From contig NZ_AKJY01000085.1 in NCBI RefSeq assembly GCF_000282115.1, positions 1 to 64,000 on the forward strand: 64,000 nucleotides of DNA. The letters run 5' to 3'. Shown one piece after another: positions 1-8,820 of the stretch (positions within the stretch are counted from its first letter, which is position 1; every line of letters begins with the position of its first letter). Origin of the DNA: Chryseobacterium populi. GTDB taxonomy: Bacteria > Bacteroidota > Bacteroidia > Flavobacteriales > Weeksellaceae. The translations under genes were made by a program, and so were the position numbers. The notes beneath the pieces were generated by a model. That model worked only from the letters and a program-made list of their open reading frames with translations, ran no database searches and was not told the origin of the DNA.

Positions 1-208
1 TGTATTCTGTTGACAAATCAAGTTTCTCAATATTGTCATTCTCTTTTTTCAATTTATAGAAAAGGCTGTGTTTATCTAAGAATTTTTCTACTCCTTATCT
101 TCCTCTCAAAATACCTTTTCCCAAAAATTCAATAACTTATTACAAGCGGTATCTACTAGAGTAAAACTGTTAGGAATTTCGCCATATTAAATATTAATAC
201 ACAATAGC
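1..208. other. Left edge, no convincing gene
   Basis: No complete gene is seen. On the minus strand the frame from about position 94 to position 1 is open and its composition looks protein-like (charged, lysine/glutamate rich, with a KLKKENDN stretch). It has a stop just upstream and no ATG, so it could be the remnant of a gene running off the left edge. I do not assign it. Confidence 0.3.
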
Positions 209-1306
209 TTATGGAACTATCGTAATAAAAAGGTAAATTAAAAAAATAGCGATCAGTACAATTCCCTGCATGATATTGGTTCTGCCTGTTGCCAGTGAAA
301 CAGTAATAATAAAAAGAGACAGTCCCAAAAGTATTGTTGATTTAATATCTATTCCTAATGTCATTCTTATACCGGTTATTACAGATATGATAGCGATGGC
401 AGGAATACTCAGCCCGATACTAGCCAAAGCAGAACCAAAAGCCAGATTTAATGAGGTTTGGATTTCATCACTTTTCGCAGCCCTGAACGCAGCCAACCCT
501 TCAGGAAGGAGAACAATACCTGCAATAATGATACCTACAAGAGATTTGGGAGCACCTGCGGAAACCACTATATGCTCAACATCCTTTGAAAGAAGCTTTG
601 CCAGTAAAACAACTATTCCCAGGGATAATAGTAACAATATACAACTGATATACAATTGTTTTCGGGAAATCATTTCATGATTATCTTGTACTGGCTGATT
701 TTTGGATAGTTTGTTCTCTGGAGAAATGAAAAAGCTTCGGTGCCTAAAAGTTTGGATCATGGTAAATCCAAGATAAAGTCCTAAAGAAATCAAGGCGATA
801 AAAAGCAATTGAAAGGATGTATATTCGCCTCCGAGATGACTTATTGTATAATTAGGCAGAATAAGCACAAAAATAATAACAGAAGTAAGCGTAATGAGTG
901 CCGTACTTACCCCCTGTAATGTAAAGCTCTGTTCTCTGTATCTTAAGGAACCTATCACAATACAGCTCCCAATGATTCCGGTAAGGATTATCATTACGGC
1001 AGCAAAAACCGTATCTCTGGCAAGGGTAATGGTTTCTAAGCCTTTTGCTCCCAGCATAATAGAAATAATAAGTCCTACTTCTATGACCGTAATGGCAAAT
1101 GCCAGAAGCAAGGTTCCAAATGGTTCCCCCAAGCGATGGGCAATAACTTCGGAATGATACACCGCTGCCAAAACACTTCCCATCAAAAATAAAGCAAGAA
1201 TCACAGAGTAATACCCTGAAGAAAAAACAGTATTTCCAATATAAGAAAGCCACGCCAGAATAGGAACTAAAAAAGTCCACATCCATAAATATTTTTTTAT
1301 ATTCAT
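209..1306 (-). CDS. chaA: ChaA-type calcium/cation:proton antiporter
   Basis: Inner-membrane exchanger of the sodium/calcium exchanger family, expected to extrude Ca2+ (possibly Na+ or K+) against protons. The 365 residues are almost all hydrophobic, giving about eleven membrane segments. Both ion-binding alpha repeats are visible: the first at about residues 52-80 with GEPFGTL and VIEVGL, the second at about 257-300 with LLPEGLAAFRAA and GSALASIGLS. Their glutamates are the expected cation ligands. A charged linker near 185-220 separates the two halves. Length fits the ChaA group. The gene stands alone on the minus strand and no regulator is attached. The family call is secure; the ion preference is not visible from sequence. 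Confidence 0.85.
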   Translation of the reverse strand: MNIKKYLWMWTFLVPILAWLSYIGNTVFSSGYYSVILALFLMGSVLAAVYHSEVIAHRLGEPFGTLLLAFAITVIEVGLIISIMLGAKGLETITLARDTVFAAVMIILTGIIGSCIVIGSLRYREQSFTLQGVSTALITLTSVIIFVLILPNYTISHLGGEYTSFQLLFIALISLGLYLGFTMIQTFRHRSFFISPENKLSKNQPVQDNHEMISRKQLYISCILLLLSLGIVVLLAKLLSKDVEHIVVSAGAPKSLVGIIIAGIVLLPEGLAAFRAAKSDEIQTSLNLAFGSALASIGLSIPAIAIISVITGIRMTLGIDIKSTILLGLSLFIITVSLATGRTNIMQGIVLIAIFLIYLFITIVP

Positions 1307-1771
1307 AAAAACAATAATATTTTTTACAATTGAATTGTCCTTTGGAGAAAATCACAAGGTTTATATTCCCTTTTTCAAAAACAATTTCTAAATGATTTGA
1401 AGCAGACTAGAGAGGATATACTGGAAATATCAAATAATGAAAAAAGTGAATATGTCGGAACTTAGAGTCCGGATCATCAGTTCAATGTAGTTAATCAGCA
1501 AGATACAATTAATTAATAACTTATTAGGAATTATATAGCAGTATTTTAGGTTTACAATCATGTCCTAAGGCTCAATAATCTCTATTACTTCATAAATAGT
1601 CATCAAAACCATTGTTTTTAGGATCAACCGTCTTACAGATGCTCAAAAATTAAAACTGGAATTTTGCGAAAGTGTGATATGTGCAACATAAAAGAAACAA
1701 TCTGTAATACAATAGATTATTAAACACCCATCTTTGTACTGTAGCAATAAAGTTACAATAAAATCCACCAT
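1307..1771. other. Intergenic region, 465 bp, divergent promoters only
   Basis: Lies between the start of the antiporter (minus) and the start of the CsbD-like gene (plus), so it must hold both promoters. A weak -7 candidate for the plus gene, CATCTTTG at 1729-1736, differs from TAnnTTTG in the first base. I see no ORF with coding character, no RNA gene and no strong hairpin. Confidence 0.4.
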
Positions 1772-1984
1772 ATGGACAAAAACAAAGACGACAAATTTTT
1801 CAAAACTCCTGGAGACTGGATTGAGCAGTCAAAACAACTGAAAGAAAAATTTTCAACATTAACGGACTACGACCTGAAGCTTGAAGAAGGGAAAGAAAGG
1901 GAGATGCTGGAAAGAATCGGAAATAGATTAAGAAAAAACCGTGAAGAAGTTCTCAATATTATCAAAGAAATCAATCTTTCATAA
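1772..1984 (+). CDS. CsbD-like small stress protein
   Basis: A 70-residue, highly charged, soluble protein. The pattern GDWIEQSKQLKEKF, then LTDYDLKLEEGKE, then a leucine/arginine segment ending in KNREEVLNIIKEI matches the layout of CsbD-like proteins: an opening tryptophan, a central LTDxDL-type motif and a terminal amphipathic helix. CsbD family members are induced by general stress in many bacteria, but their biochemical role is unknown. It is transcribed alone and is followed by a clear intrinsic terminator. The family call rests on this motif pattern; sequence alone does not show a function. Confidence 0.6.
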   Translation: MDKNKDDKFFKTPGDWIEQSKQLKEKFSTLTDYDLKLEEGKEREMLERIGNRLRKNREEVLNIIKEINLS

Positions 1985-2046
1985 ATTGTTTTCAAGAACA
2001 GTTAAAACCTATTGATAAAAATATATTTATCAAAGACTTAATTGTA

Positions 2047-2086
2047 AAAAGGGATGGAATATCAGACAGTTCTATCCCTTTTATTT
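2047..2086 (+). terminator. Intrinsic terminator after the CsbD-like gene
   Basis: A 12-bp stem, AAAAGGGATGGA at 2047-2058 pairing with TCTATCCCTTTT at 2071-2082 (one G-T wobble), with a 12-nt loop and a T-rich end. It ends the CsbD-like transcript before the cupin gene. Confidence 0.75.
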
Positions 2087-2124
2087 ACAACAGATTCTAA
2101 TCTTCCATACTTAAAAAAGCAGTG

Positions 2125-2463
2125 ATGAAACATCAAGAAGTTGAAAAATCAAAAGTATATTTTATCAGTCAGATTGTGGAATACATATCGAATTCTGTAG
2201 TCAGTAAGACCATATTAGAAAAATTACCTTGCAATATCAGCGCTTTAGCATTTGATGAAAAAGAAGGATTATCTGAAAAAACTTCTCCTTTTGACGCATT
2301 TGCACAAATTATTGAAGGTAAGGCAGAAATTATTATAGACGGAGCCACTTATTTTATGGAAGAAGGTGAGTGTATTATTATTCCTGCCCATAAATCTCAT
2401 TCTATAAAAGGAAATAAACGCTTTAAGATGATCGTAACAATAATAAGAAGCGATAATGAATAA
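2125..2463 (+). CDS. Single-domain cupin protein
   Basis: A 112-residue cytoplasmic protein with one cupin barrel: FAQIIEGKAEIIIDG forms the first conserved strand set and EGECIIIPAHKSHSIKG the second, the usual PxxxxH pattern of small cupins. The first motif lacks the usual histidine pair (FDAFAQ in place of HxH), so metal binding may be weak or altered. Such proteins often bind small molecules or isomerise sugars, and the substrate cannot be read here. ATG at 2125 is preferred to the GTG one codon upstream. It lies between a terminator and an unknown small gene, so context does not help. Confidence 0.65.
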   Translation: MKHQEVEKSKVYFISQIVEYISNSVVSKTILEKLPCNISALAFDEKEGLSEKTSPFDAFAQIIEGKAEIIIDGATYFMEEGECIIIPAHKSHSIKGNKRFKMIVTIIRSDNE

Positions 2464-2607
2464 TCTAAATACCTTATCTATTTTAACAGAAAAGATATTT
2501 TAAAAAATTGAAATTCAAAAATAATTCTCTGAACCATCTAAGCTGAAAATCCCATTATTATTTCTTTTACAAATAAAGATCACCAAAATTAAATACTATT
2601 TGATGTT

Positions 2608-2856
2608 ATGAAAACAATACACCTTTTTCATTTTAAAAACTCAATTTTCCGTAAAATCCCTTTCTTCAAAGAAGACAATAGGATGAAAAGTGATGTAATA
2701 GAAATCGATATAATGAATATTGAAATAGTAACCGAGTATATTGTTAAAGCCCATGATAGTTTTACTTTTGAGAACACATCCAATACTGATCTTTTATCAA
2801 TGTGTAAAAAAGCCCAAAAAACGATAGAACATTACTTTGTCGTAAGATTGGAATGA
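2608..2856 (+). CDS. Small hypothetical protein
   Basis: An 82-residue ORF with an ATG start and balanced composition. The N-terminal third (FHFKNSIFRKIPFF) is basic and aromatic; the rest is acidic (IEIDIMNIEIVTEYIV) and ends in a short helix with LSMCKKAQKTIEHY. There is no signal peptide or membrane segment. I do not recognise it. It sits alone between the cupin and a convergent MaoC gene. Coding is plausible from codon use and the absence of a better frame, but it is not proven. Confidence 0.4.
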   Translation: MKTIHLFHFKNSIFRKIPFFKEDNRMKSDVIEIDIMNIEIVTEYIVKAHDSFTFENTSNTDLLSMCKKAQKTIEHYFVVRLE

Positions 2857-2921
2857 TTAGGATGTTATTTAACAAATCAGATTCCTTGCAGATAAGTAAG
2901 TATATATTTAATACGAACGGT

Positions 2922-3395
2922 TTACCTATTATTTTCTTCTAAAAAATGATATAGAAAAATAACATCTCCTGTATAAGCGGGCTTAGATTGATTTCTTATC
3001 AAAAGTTTTGCTTCTACCACTACTTTTATGGTTCTCCTGAGGTCGGTGACAGATTTTACAGTTGCCTGAAGTTTTACATCACTACCTACAGTTACAGCTT
3101 GACCAAATTTAAAATTCTCAATTCCATAATTGATTTCCATTTTTACGTTTCTCACCTCAGCAATTTGTTTCCAGAGATAAGGGATCAGCGATAAAAGCAA
3201 ATAGCCATGAGCAATAGTAGATTTGAACGGGCCTTCTTTTTCAGCTCTTTCTTTATTAATATGGATCCACTGGTCATCTAAGGTTGCCTCTGCAAACCTG
3301 TTGATTTGATTCTGATCTATGGTGTGCCAGTCAGAAAACCCAACCATTTGTCCTTCGAAAGCCTTATACTCAATAAAATTGTTAATGATAATCAT
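2922..3395 (-). CDS. MaoC-type (R)-enoyl-CoA hydratase
   Basis: A hotdog-fold hydratase/dehydratase of 157 residues. The hallmark catalytic segment is present: FAEATLDDQWIHINKERA at about residues 34-51, with Asp40 and His45 five apart as in PhaJ-like hydratases, followed by STIAHGYLLLSL. Such enzymes hydrate trans-2-enoyl-CoA to (R)-3-hydroxyacyl-CoA. There is no signal peptide, so it is cytoplasmic. It is separated from the upstream cold-shock gene by an intrinsic terminator, so it is probably transcribed alone. The substrate chain length cannot be judged. Confidence 0.8.
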   Translation of the reverse strand: MIIINNFIEYKAFEGQMVGFSDWHTIDQNQINRFAEATLDDQWIHINKERAEKEGPFKSTIAHGYLLLSLIPYLWKQIAEVRNVKMEINYGIENFKFGQAVTVGSDVKLQATVKSVTDLRRTIKVVVEAKLLIRNQSKPAYTGDVIFLYHFLEENNR

Positions 3396-3437
3396 ATTTG
3401 TCTGTCTTTTTATTTAAACTGATTGGAATTCTTTCTT

Positions 3438-3465
3438 GAAAAACCTCTCACATAAATGTGAGAGG
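3438..3465 (-). terminator. Intrinsic terminator after the cold-shock gene
   Basis: Perfect 10-bp inverted repeat CCTCTCACAT (3444-3453) and ATGTGAGAGG (3456-3465). On the minus strand it is followed at once by a run of five T. It lies between the stop of the cold-shock gene and the start of the MaoC gene and should end the cold-shock transcript. Confidence 0.75.
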
Positions 3466-3613
3466 CAAATGAACATAATGGAAAATAAAAAGTGATTTAC
3501 ATCAATGTTCTTTCAAACAATATTTCAAAGGTTACTGGACTTTGAATTGTAAAAAAATATAATACTGAAATTGAAAATAATTTTTATTTCAAACAGATGA
3601 TATTAAAGTTTTA

Positions 3614-3808
3614 TTATGCCAGTTTTACATTAACCGCATTTAAACCTTTATCACTCTTTTGTACATCGAAAACGACTTTATCATTTTCACGGATTGATCT
3701 TGTGTCTAATCCTGAAGAATGTACAAATATATCTTTACTCCCGTCTGTAGGAGAAATAAATCCGAAGCCTTTTGCTTCATTGAAAAATTTTACTGTGCCT
3801 TGTTGCAT
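3614..3808 (-). CDS. CspA-family cold-shock protein
   Basis: A 64-residue single cold-shock domain that binds single-stranded RNA/DNA and acts as an RNA chaperone. Both RNA-binding motifs are intact: RNP1 as KGFGFI at about residues 13-18 and RNP2 as DIFVHSS at about 26-32. Length is that of a minimal Csp. It lies 51 bp downstream of the broken DEAD-box helicase in the same direction, a pairing common in Bacteroidetes because both remodel RNA. An intrinsic terminator follows. Confidence 0.92.
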   Translation of the reverse strand: MQQGTVKFFNEAKGFGFISPTDGSKDIFVHSSGLDTRSIRENDKVVFDVQKSDKGLNAVNVKLA

Positions 3809-3859
3809 TGTAATTATTATTAAAAAATTATTTATCGTTTTCTGTAAACTCTACAGATT

Positions 3860-4977
3860 TTATTTATAAAATGATCTGACCGGCATTGTGAATCCTATCA
3901 GTTTTTGAATATTTTTAAGATCTAAGCGCTCATCGGTATCGCAAAATGAAATAGCGGTACCTTCCGTTCCTGCCCTTCCGGTTCTTCCGATCCTGTGAAC
4001 ATACGTTTCAGGAATATTGGGAAGCTCATACTTTACTACATGTGGAAGATCATCAATATCAATACCTCTGGCTGCAATATCTGTAGCTACCAATACTTTA
4101 ATCTTACTGCTTTAAAATCATCAAGTGCATTCTGTCTTGCGGTCTGAGATTTGTTCCCATGAATCGCTGCAGCAAAAATCCCTACTCCTTCCAATTGCTG
4201 TACCAGCTTATTGGCAATATGCTTAGTACGGGTAAAAACCAGTGAACGCCTCATATTTTCATTTTGCAATAAATCAATCAACAAACCCGTCTTATCTCCT
4301 TTTTCCACAAAATAAACGGATTGTTTCACCGTTTGTGCGGTTGAAGATACTGGAGTTACAGTAACCTCTACAGGATTATTCAGAATTGTTTCCGCAAATT
4401 TTCTTATACCTGAAGGCATTGTGGCCGAAAAAAATAAGGTCTGCCTTTTCTGGGGAATCAGCTTTAAAACTTTTTTGACATCATTGATAAACCCCATGTC
4501 AAGCATTCTGTCTGCTTCATCCAAAACAAATATTTCTATTTTAGAAAGATCAATATGTCTTTGATTAACCAAATCCAGCAATCTGCCGGGTGTAGCCACC
4601 AGAATATCTACTCTTTTCCTAAGAGCCGCAAGCTGTCCGCCCGCTGGGACTCCTCCATAAACAGAGAGTTGTGATAAAGGTAAATATTTGCTGTACACAG
4701 CAAAATTCTCTTCAATCTGTATTGCTAATTCCCGGGTCGGTGTAAGTATTAATGTTCTGATCTCTTTATGATCAGGGGTATATTTTTTTAACAACTGAAG
4801 AATAGGCATTGCAAATGCTGCCGTTTTTCCTGTACCTGTCTGGGCACATCCTATAATATCTTTTCCTGCAAGAATATGGGGTATTGCTGTATACTGTATT
4901 TCAGTTGGCTTAGAATACCCTGCTTCTGTTACAGCACGGATAATAGGATTGATTAAATTTAAATCTTTGAAACTCAT
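3860..4977 (-). pseudogene. DEAD-box RNA helicase (RhlE-like), frameshifted
   Basis: ATP-dependent RNA helicase split by a one-base frameshift near 4103-4110. The upstream part carries the Q motif, AQTGTGKT (I), PTRELA (Ia), ATPGR, DEAD (II) and SAT (III), then loses frame at DDFKAV and stops at 4087. The downstream part, in another frame, continues exactly where homologues do with [12 protein letters not shown] (V) and HRIGRTGR (VI), ending at 3860. Restoring one G in GCAG-TAAG gives the normal [16 protein letters not shown] place the start at 4977 (MSFKDLNL, the usual RhlE start), although an in-frame ATG lies at 5079. The loss separates motif VI from the ATPase core, so the product is probably inactive unless the shift is a sequencing error or is bypassed. 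Confidence 0.8.
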
Positions 4978-5079
4978 CATAATGTTCGGTCTTCCCGATA
5001 TTTTGTAAGCAAATTCCCTTTTCAGAATTTGAATTGGTGTATCATAATGATGAATAAAAAAATCTTTTTTCTTCATCAT

Positions 5080-5382
5080 TTTACTTGCTTAACTTCCGAT
5101 AAATTACCTGTGTAGTATTCATGAGCCTGCAATAACGTATCATTCTAGGATGAAAAGACTTGTGGAGTGTTTTCACATTCGAAACCCGATTGATAATTGG
5201 GTGGCTGAAAAAGCAAAAACTGAAAGAAAAAATGGTGAGTTTAAACTATTACAGAATGGCAAAGGCAGAAACCTGTTTTATAAATGTATTGCAAATATAC
5301 AACAAAACAATTAGGCAACAGTAAATTTAATTAACTGATTATCAAAAACATATTCGTAGCTTACGCACATAAACTGAATTGT
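5080..5382. other. Intergenic region, 303 bp
   Basis: Lies between the divergent helicase and glycosyltransferase and must contain both promoters. It also holds one small plus-strand ORF, listed separately. No RNA gene or strong hairpin was seen. Confidence 0.4.
5150..5314 (+). CDS. Possible 54-residue small protein
   Basis: ATG-started ORF of 54 codons, basic and hydrophilic, beginning MKRLVECFHIRNP and ending CIANIQQNN. It has a plausible amino-acid mix and no membrane segment or signal. It fills the gap between the helicase and the glycosyltransferase. I do not recognise it and there is no strong ribosome-binding site, so it may be chance. Confidence 0.2.
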   Translation: MKRLVECFHIRNPIDNWVAEKAKTERKNGEFKLLQNGKGRNLFYKCIANIQQNN

Positions 5383-5394
5383 TTGCCTGTGCGG

Positions 5395-6369
5395 ATGATT
5401 TTAAATTTCAGCCCCATGCAAAAGTCATTGTACATAACTCGTCCCCATTCCCAAACTACAGACCTGCATTCAGCTCCGCAGGTGAGGATTGCTTATTTTA
5501 TTATGATCCATCATAAACCTGATACATTTAAAGAAATGTTTCAAAAAATTTATACAAGGGATCAGTTTTACCTTATTCATATCGACCGGAAAGCAAAAGC
5601 AGAATTTACAGAAGAAATACAATTATATTTAATACACTTCCCCAATGTGTATATTTTGGAAAGCATGAATATTGTGTCCGGAGGATTTAGTATGATCCGG
5701 GCTGAACTTAATGCGATGGAATATCTTTTGAATGTAAGTCATGACTGGGATTATTTTATCAACCTGAGTGGTGAAGACTCCCCACTCAAGTCACAAAATA
5801 TTATACGTCAATTCCTTACCGTTAATAACGGAAGAAATTATCTTTTTTATTATGACCAGAAATTTTACAGGCCTGATACACTGCAAAGGATACAAAATCA
5901 TTTTACAGAGCTAACCCATAAAATATCTTCATTTATTTATAAAAGAGAATTTATGAAGGAAGTTATACCTTATATTGGTGGGAAATGGCTTATCCTTACA
6001 AGAGAAACCTGTGTATTTTTAACCAATAATAAAAGGGTAATGGATTTTGAAGATTATTACCTTCACACTCTTTTACCAGCTGAATCATTTTTCCAAACAG
6101 TACTCCTCAACACAGCCTTTAGTGATATTATTGTGAATGATGATAAAAGAGCAGTCATTGAAAAAACTTTTTTTAGTAAAGACCAATATGCTGACAACTT
6201 CATAGAAACTCTAAAATCCTCCAATGACCTTTTCATCAGAAAAATAGATGATAAAACAAATAAAAATATTCTAAAATATATTAATGACACTTATCTTCTT
6301 CCTTTACCTGAAATTAATGAAGTTGAAAGAGAACTTAAGAGAAATGATCACGATGACAAATGGTCATAA
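5395..6369 (+). CDS. Core-2/I-branching-type glycosyltransferase (GT14)
   Basis: About 324 residues, cytoplasmic or membrane-associated, no signal peptide. The fold signature of bacterial GT14 proteins is clear: RIAYFIMIHHKPDTFKEMF near the start, FYLIHIDRKA, then the donor-binding block around VSGGFSMIRAELNAMEYLL and DWDYFINLSGEDSPLKS, and further on GGKWLILTRE. Members transfer GlcNAc or xylose onto glycans, in bacteria usually cell-surface polysaccharides. The acceptor is unknown. The start is uncertain: an in-frame TTG lies at 5383, ATG at 5395, and the conserved domain begins about 28 codons later. No polysaccharide genes adjoin it, so its pathway is open. Confidence 0.75.
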   Translation: MILNFSPMQKSLYITRPHSQTTDLHSAPQVRIAYFIMIHHKPDTFKEMFQKIYTRDQFYLIHIDRKAKAEFTEEIQLYLIHFPNVYILESMNIVSGGFSMIRAELNAMEYLLNVSHDWDYFINLSGEDSPLKSQNIIRQFLTVNNGRNYLFYYDQKFYRPDTLQRIQNHFTELTHKISSFIYKREFMKEVIPYIGGKWLILTRETCVFLTNNKRVMDFEDYYLHTLLPAESFFQTVLLNTAFSDIIVNDDKRAVIEKTFFSKDQYADNFIETLKSSNDLFIRKIDDKTNKNILKYINDTYLLPLPEINEVERELKRNDHDDKWS

Positions 6370-6470
6370 GAAAGCTTTGTACGCTTGTAAATAAATTAGG
6401 AACTGCACACAAGATAGTTTCATATGAATAATTAAAATAAAAATTGATGCTGATAAAAGAGGAGCTTTTG

Positions 6471-7034
6471 ATGAACTATGGAGCTAAAATTGTAAATTTT
6501 ACAAAGGGAAAATATGTATTTAAAGAAAATGATGACGTAGTCTCTTATTTTCAAATTTCAACAGGAACTGTGAAGATTGTCAGTGAGAAAAAAGCGGGTC
6601 GTGAATTTATTCACAACATTTCTATTCAAGGTGATTGTCTAGGAGCACTTTTCCTGTTCTTAAAACATCCATATTCTGTAAGTGCCATTGCAATGGAGAA
6701 CTCTAGGATAATCAAATTGGAAAGATTGGGCTTTGATTTAATGCTAAAAGATAATCCCAAAATACTGTTAGATTTATACAAATATACCGCAGAAAATATG
6801 CATTATACCTACCTGATGAAAGGATTTGCATCAGAAAGCCCGTCAGAAAAAATAACGAATCTATTCAACTACTTAAAAAAATCAAAACCTCCGACTGATT
6901 CTTATCAAGTATTTCTCACCAGACAGCAAATTGCATCGCTAACAGGATTACGAGTGGAAACTGTTATAAGAACAATTAAAAAACTGCAAAATCTAGGAAT
7001 ACTCCTGGTTATCAATCGCAAAATATTTTATTAA
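6471..7034 (+). CDS. Crp/Fnr-family transcription regulator
   Basis: About 187 residues with an N-terminal cyclic-nucleotide-binding-like beta barrel (residues about 1-110, with VVSYFQISTGTVKIV) and a C-terminal winged helix (about 135-185, with FLTRQQIASLTGLRVETVIRTIKKLQ, listed here as its two halves QQIASLTGLRVETVIRT and IKKLQ). The recognition helix is typical of the family. There are no cysteines placed as in Fnr, so an iron-sulfur cluster is unlikely. ATG at 6471 is chosen because AGAGGAG lies six bases upstream, an unusually good Shine-Dalgarno site for this phylum; ATG at 6447 is the alternative. Targets are unknown. Confidence 0.75.
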   Translation: MNYGAKIVNFTKGKYVFKENDDVVSYFQISTGTVKIVSEKKAGREFIHNISIQGDCLGALFLFLKHPYSVSAIAMENSRIIKLERLGFDLMLKDNPKILLDLYKYTAENMHYTYLMKGFASESPSEKITNLFNYLKKSKPPTDSYQVFLTRQQIASLTGLRVETVIRTIKKLQNLGILLVINRKIFY

Positions 7035-7171
7035 TAATATATCTTTTTACTTGACTAAAAACTTCCAAATTGAATATTATAATGGCTACAGAAAATAATT
7101 TAGGTTTGCTTTTCATAAAATTTATTTTTGATTGGTTAATAATTATCTATTAAGAATCTTCCCCATTTCCA

Positions 7172-7633
7172 TTACTTATGATACTCTTCTTCTGTCACAG
7201 GTTGTAACCATTCTACCGAACCCTTCTTATTATCAGTGACTGCAATCTGAACGAAATATGAATTTTCACTAGCACCGTGCCAATGCTCAACATTTGCAGG
7301 ACATTTGATAACATCTCCTTTATGTAAAATCTTTTTAGGTTGCCCTTTTTCCTGATAATATCCTATCCCATCAGTTACAAGGATAATTTGTCCACCGGGA
7401 TGAAGATGCCATTTAGTTCTCGCTCCGGGTTCAAAAGTTACATTACCTACCCCCGTATTAAGTGTCTGTTCTTCCTGTCCCAGCATTTGCAGCCAAACGT
7501 TGCCTGTAAAATTGTTATTGGTTACTTTTCCCCCTTTAGGAAAAATATTAGTCCTTGCTCTTTCCAATGTGGATTTACTACAACAGCTTGATACAATTAA
7601 TATTGATAAAAGTAATGTAACTATTTGTTTCAT
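7172..7633 (-). CDS. Cupin-domain lipoprotein
   Basis: A 153-residue envelope protein. The signal ends in SSCC at residues 15-18, a lipobox, so it should be membrane-anchored outside the cytoplasm. The cupin core is FEPGARTKWHLHPGGQ followed by GDVIKCPANVEHWHG; the HxH pair and the later histidines can hold a metal, while the usual Glu of motif 1 is Gln. Single-domain cupins next to carboxymuconolactone decarboxylase-like proteins are a common pairing and are often annotated together. It is the last gene of the AraC-linked operon flavodoxin, CMD, hydrolase, cupin. Substrate unknown. Confidence 0.75.
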   Translation of the reverse strand: MKQIVTLLLSILIVSSCCSKSTLERARTNIFPKGGKVTNNNFTGNVWLQMLGQEEQTLNTGVGNVTFEPGARTKWHLHPGGQIILVTDGIGYYQEKGQPKKILHKGDVIKCPANVEHWHGASENSYFVQIAVTDNKKGSVEWLQPVTEEEYHK

Positions 7634-7719
7634 ATTTAAATATTTAATCTTAATTCTTTAATAAAAGAAGGCTTGTTATAATTTGCCTTGCCACACTTAA
7701 TATTAAAACTTTCAGCTTT

Positions 7720-8802
7720 TTATAGATTTTTTCCGAAAAATTCAGTCAGTTTTTTAACTGCTTTTTCTACATATTCAGGTCTCCAATACGTTTGGATATG
7801 CGTAGCACCATCAATGATGAATAGTTCTTTCCCTTTTGCATTTACTGCTTTCTGAAAAGCTTCATCCGTCATATATTTGGTATCTGCTTTACTTCCAGCT
7901 ATCATCAATAAAGGGTGATTAATCAAATCCATATTGTCCGCAGCATCCCAGGTCATTAAATCCAGTAAATTGCTGGTGGGATATAAAAAAGTCGAGTTGG
8001 GATGAGCATTGGTGCGATAATAATAAATATAACCTTCCCGATAGAGATCCGTATTTGTTTTCTGAATTTCTTCATCGGTAATGCTTGCCACACCTGAATA
8101 TACTATTTTACCACCCGCTACTTCCTGTGCCCTTGCATCGGAGGCTTGTTTCAAACGCTCCTGAATAGTATTCAATCCCGAATTCATAAATCCATTATGT
8201 CTTACTTCTCCAGAATTAAACATACTTAAAGTAGCAATCGCTTTAAATCTTTTATCTGATTGAGTGGCTTTCACAGTATAGCCACCACCACCGCAGATAC
8301 CGAATGCTCCGATTCTATTAATATCAACTCCAGGATATTGTGAAATGAAATCTGCCATTCTGCGAATGTCTTCCGTTCTATATACAGGTCTATCGGTGTG
8401 TCGAGGTTCTCCCCCACTTGCTCCCTGATAAGATGCATCTGCAGCAATGGTAATATAGCCAGCTTCCGCTAAACGTTGTGCATAAAGACCTGCTGTCTGT
8501 TCCTTAACACCTCCATTTGGGTGTGCAACAGTGATCGCAGCATATTTTTTTGAAGGATCATAATTTGCCGGTGTGTAAACATTGGCAGCGATATCAATTC
8601 CATTCAATTTATACTTTACAGGATAAATATTTACTTTTCCTGTTACATTTTCTTTGATTGCATCATCATAAACCAATCCGAAAGGATTATTATGTTTGAC
8701 AACTTCAATTTTTTCCATTTTTGTTTTTTTTGTTTGTGCATTAATACTAAAGCTTGTTGCTATAATAATTAATGTTGTCATTGACATTATTATCTTTTTC
8801 AT
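7720..8802 (-). CDS. Secreted alpha/beta hydrolase, dienelactone-hydrolase-like
   Basis: A 360-residue exported hydrolase. An N-terminal signal peptide ends near INAQ (about residue 23). The nucleophile elbow reads GICGG with Cys170 in place of the usual serine, as in dienelactone hydrolases; the oxyanion-side motif is AHPNGG near 94-99, and a DGATHIQTYW segment near the C-terminus provides the histidine. Enzymes of this type cleave lactones or esters; the substrate is not readable. It lies 18 bp downstream of the CMD gene in the same operon and 86 bp before the cupin gene. Confidence 0.75.
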   Translation of the reverse strand: MKKIIMSMTTLIIIATSFSINAQTKKTKMEKIEVVKHNNPFGLVYDDAIKENVTGKVNIYPVKYKLNGIDIAANVYTPANYDPSKKYAAITVAHPNGGVKEQTAGLYAQRLAEAGYITIAADASYQGASGGEPRHTDRPVYRTEDIRRMADFISQYPGVDINRIGAFGICGGGGYTVKATQSDKRFKAIATLSMFNSGEVRHNGFMNSGLNTIQERLKQASDARAQEVAGGKIVYSGVASITDEEIQKTNTDLYREGYIYYYRTNAHPNSTFLYPTSNLLDLMTWDAADNMDLINHPLLMIAGSKADTKYMTDEAFQKAVNAKGKELFIIDGATHIQTYWRPEYVEKAVKKLTEFFGKNL

Positions 8803-8820
8803 TTTTTTATTTTAGATCGT

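Noticed and set aside
852-1355. 167-codon ORF on the minus strand in another frame of the antiporter
   Set aside because: Its cysteine/tyrosine/phenylalanine-rich composition is that of a shadow frame, and it overlaps a well-supported membrane protein.
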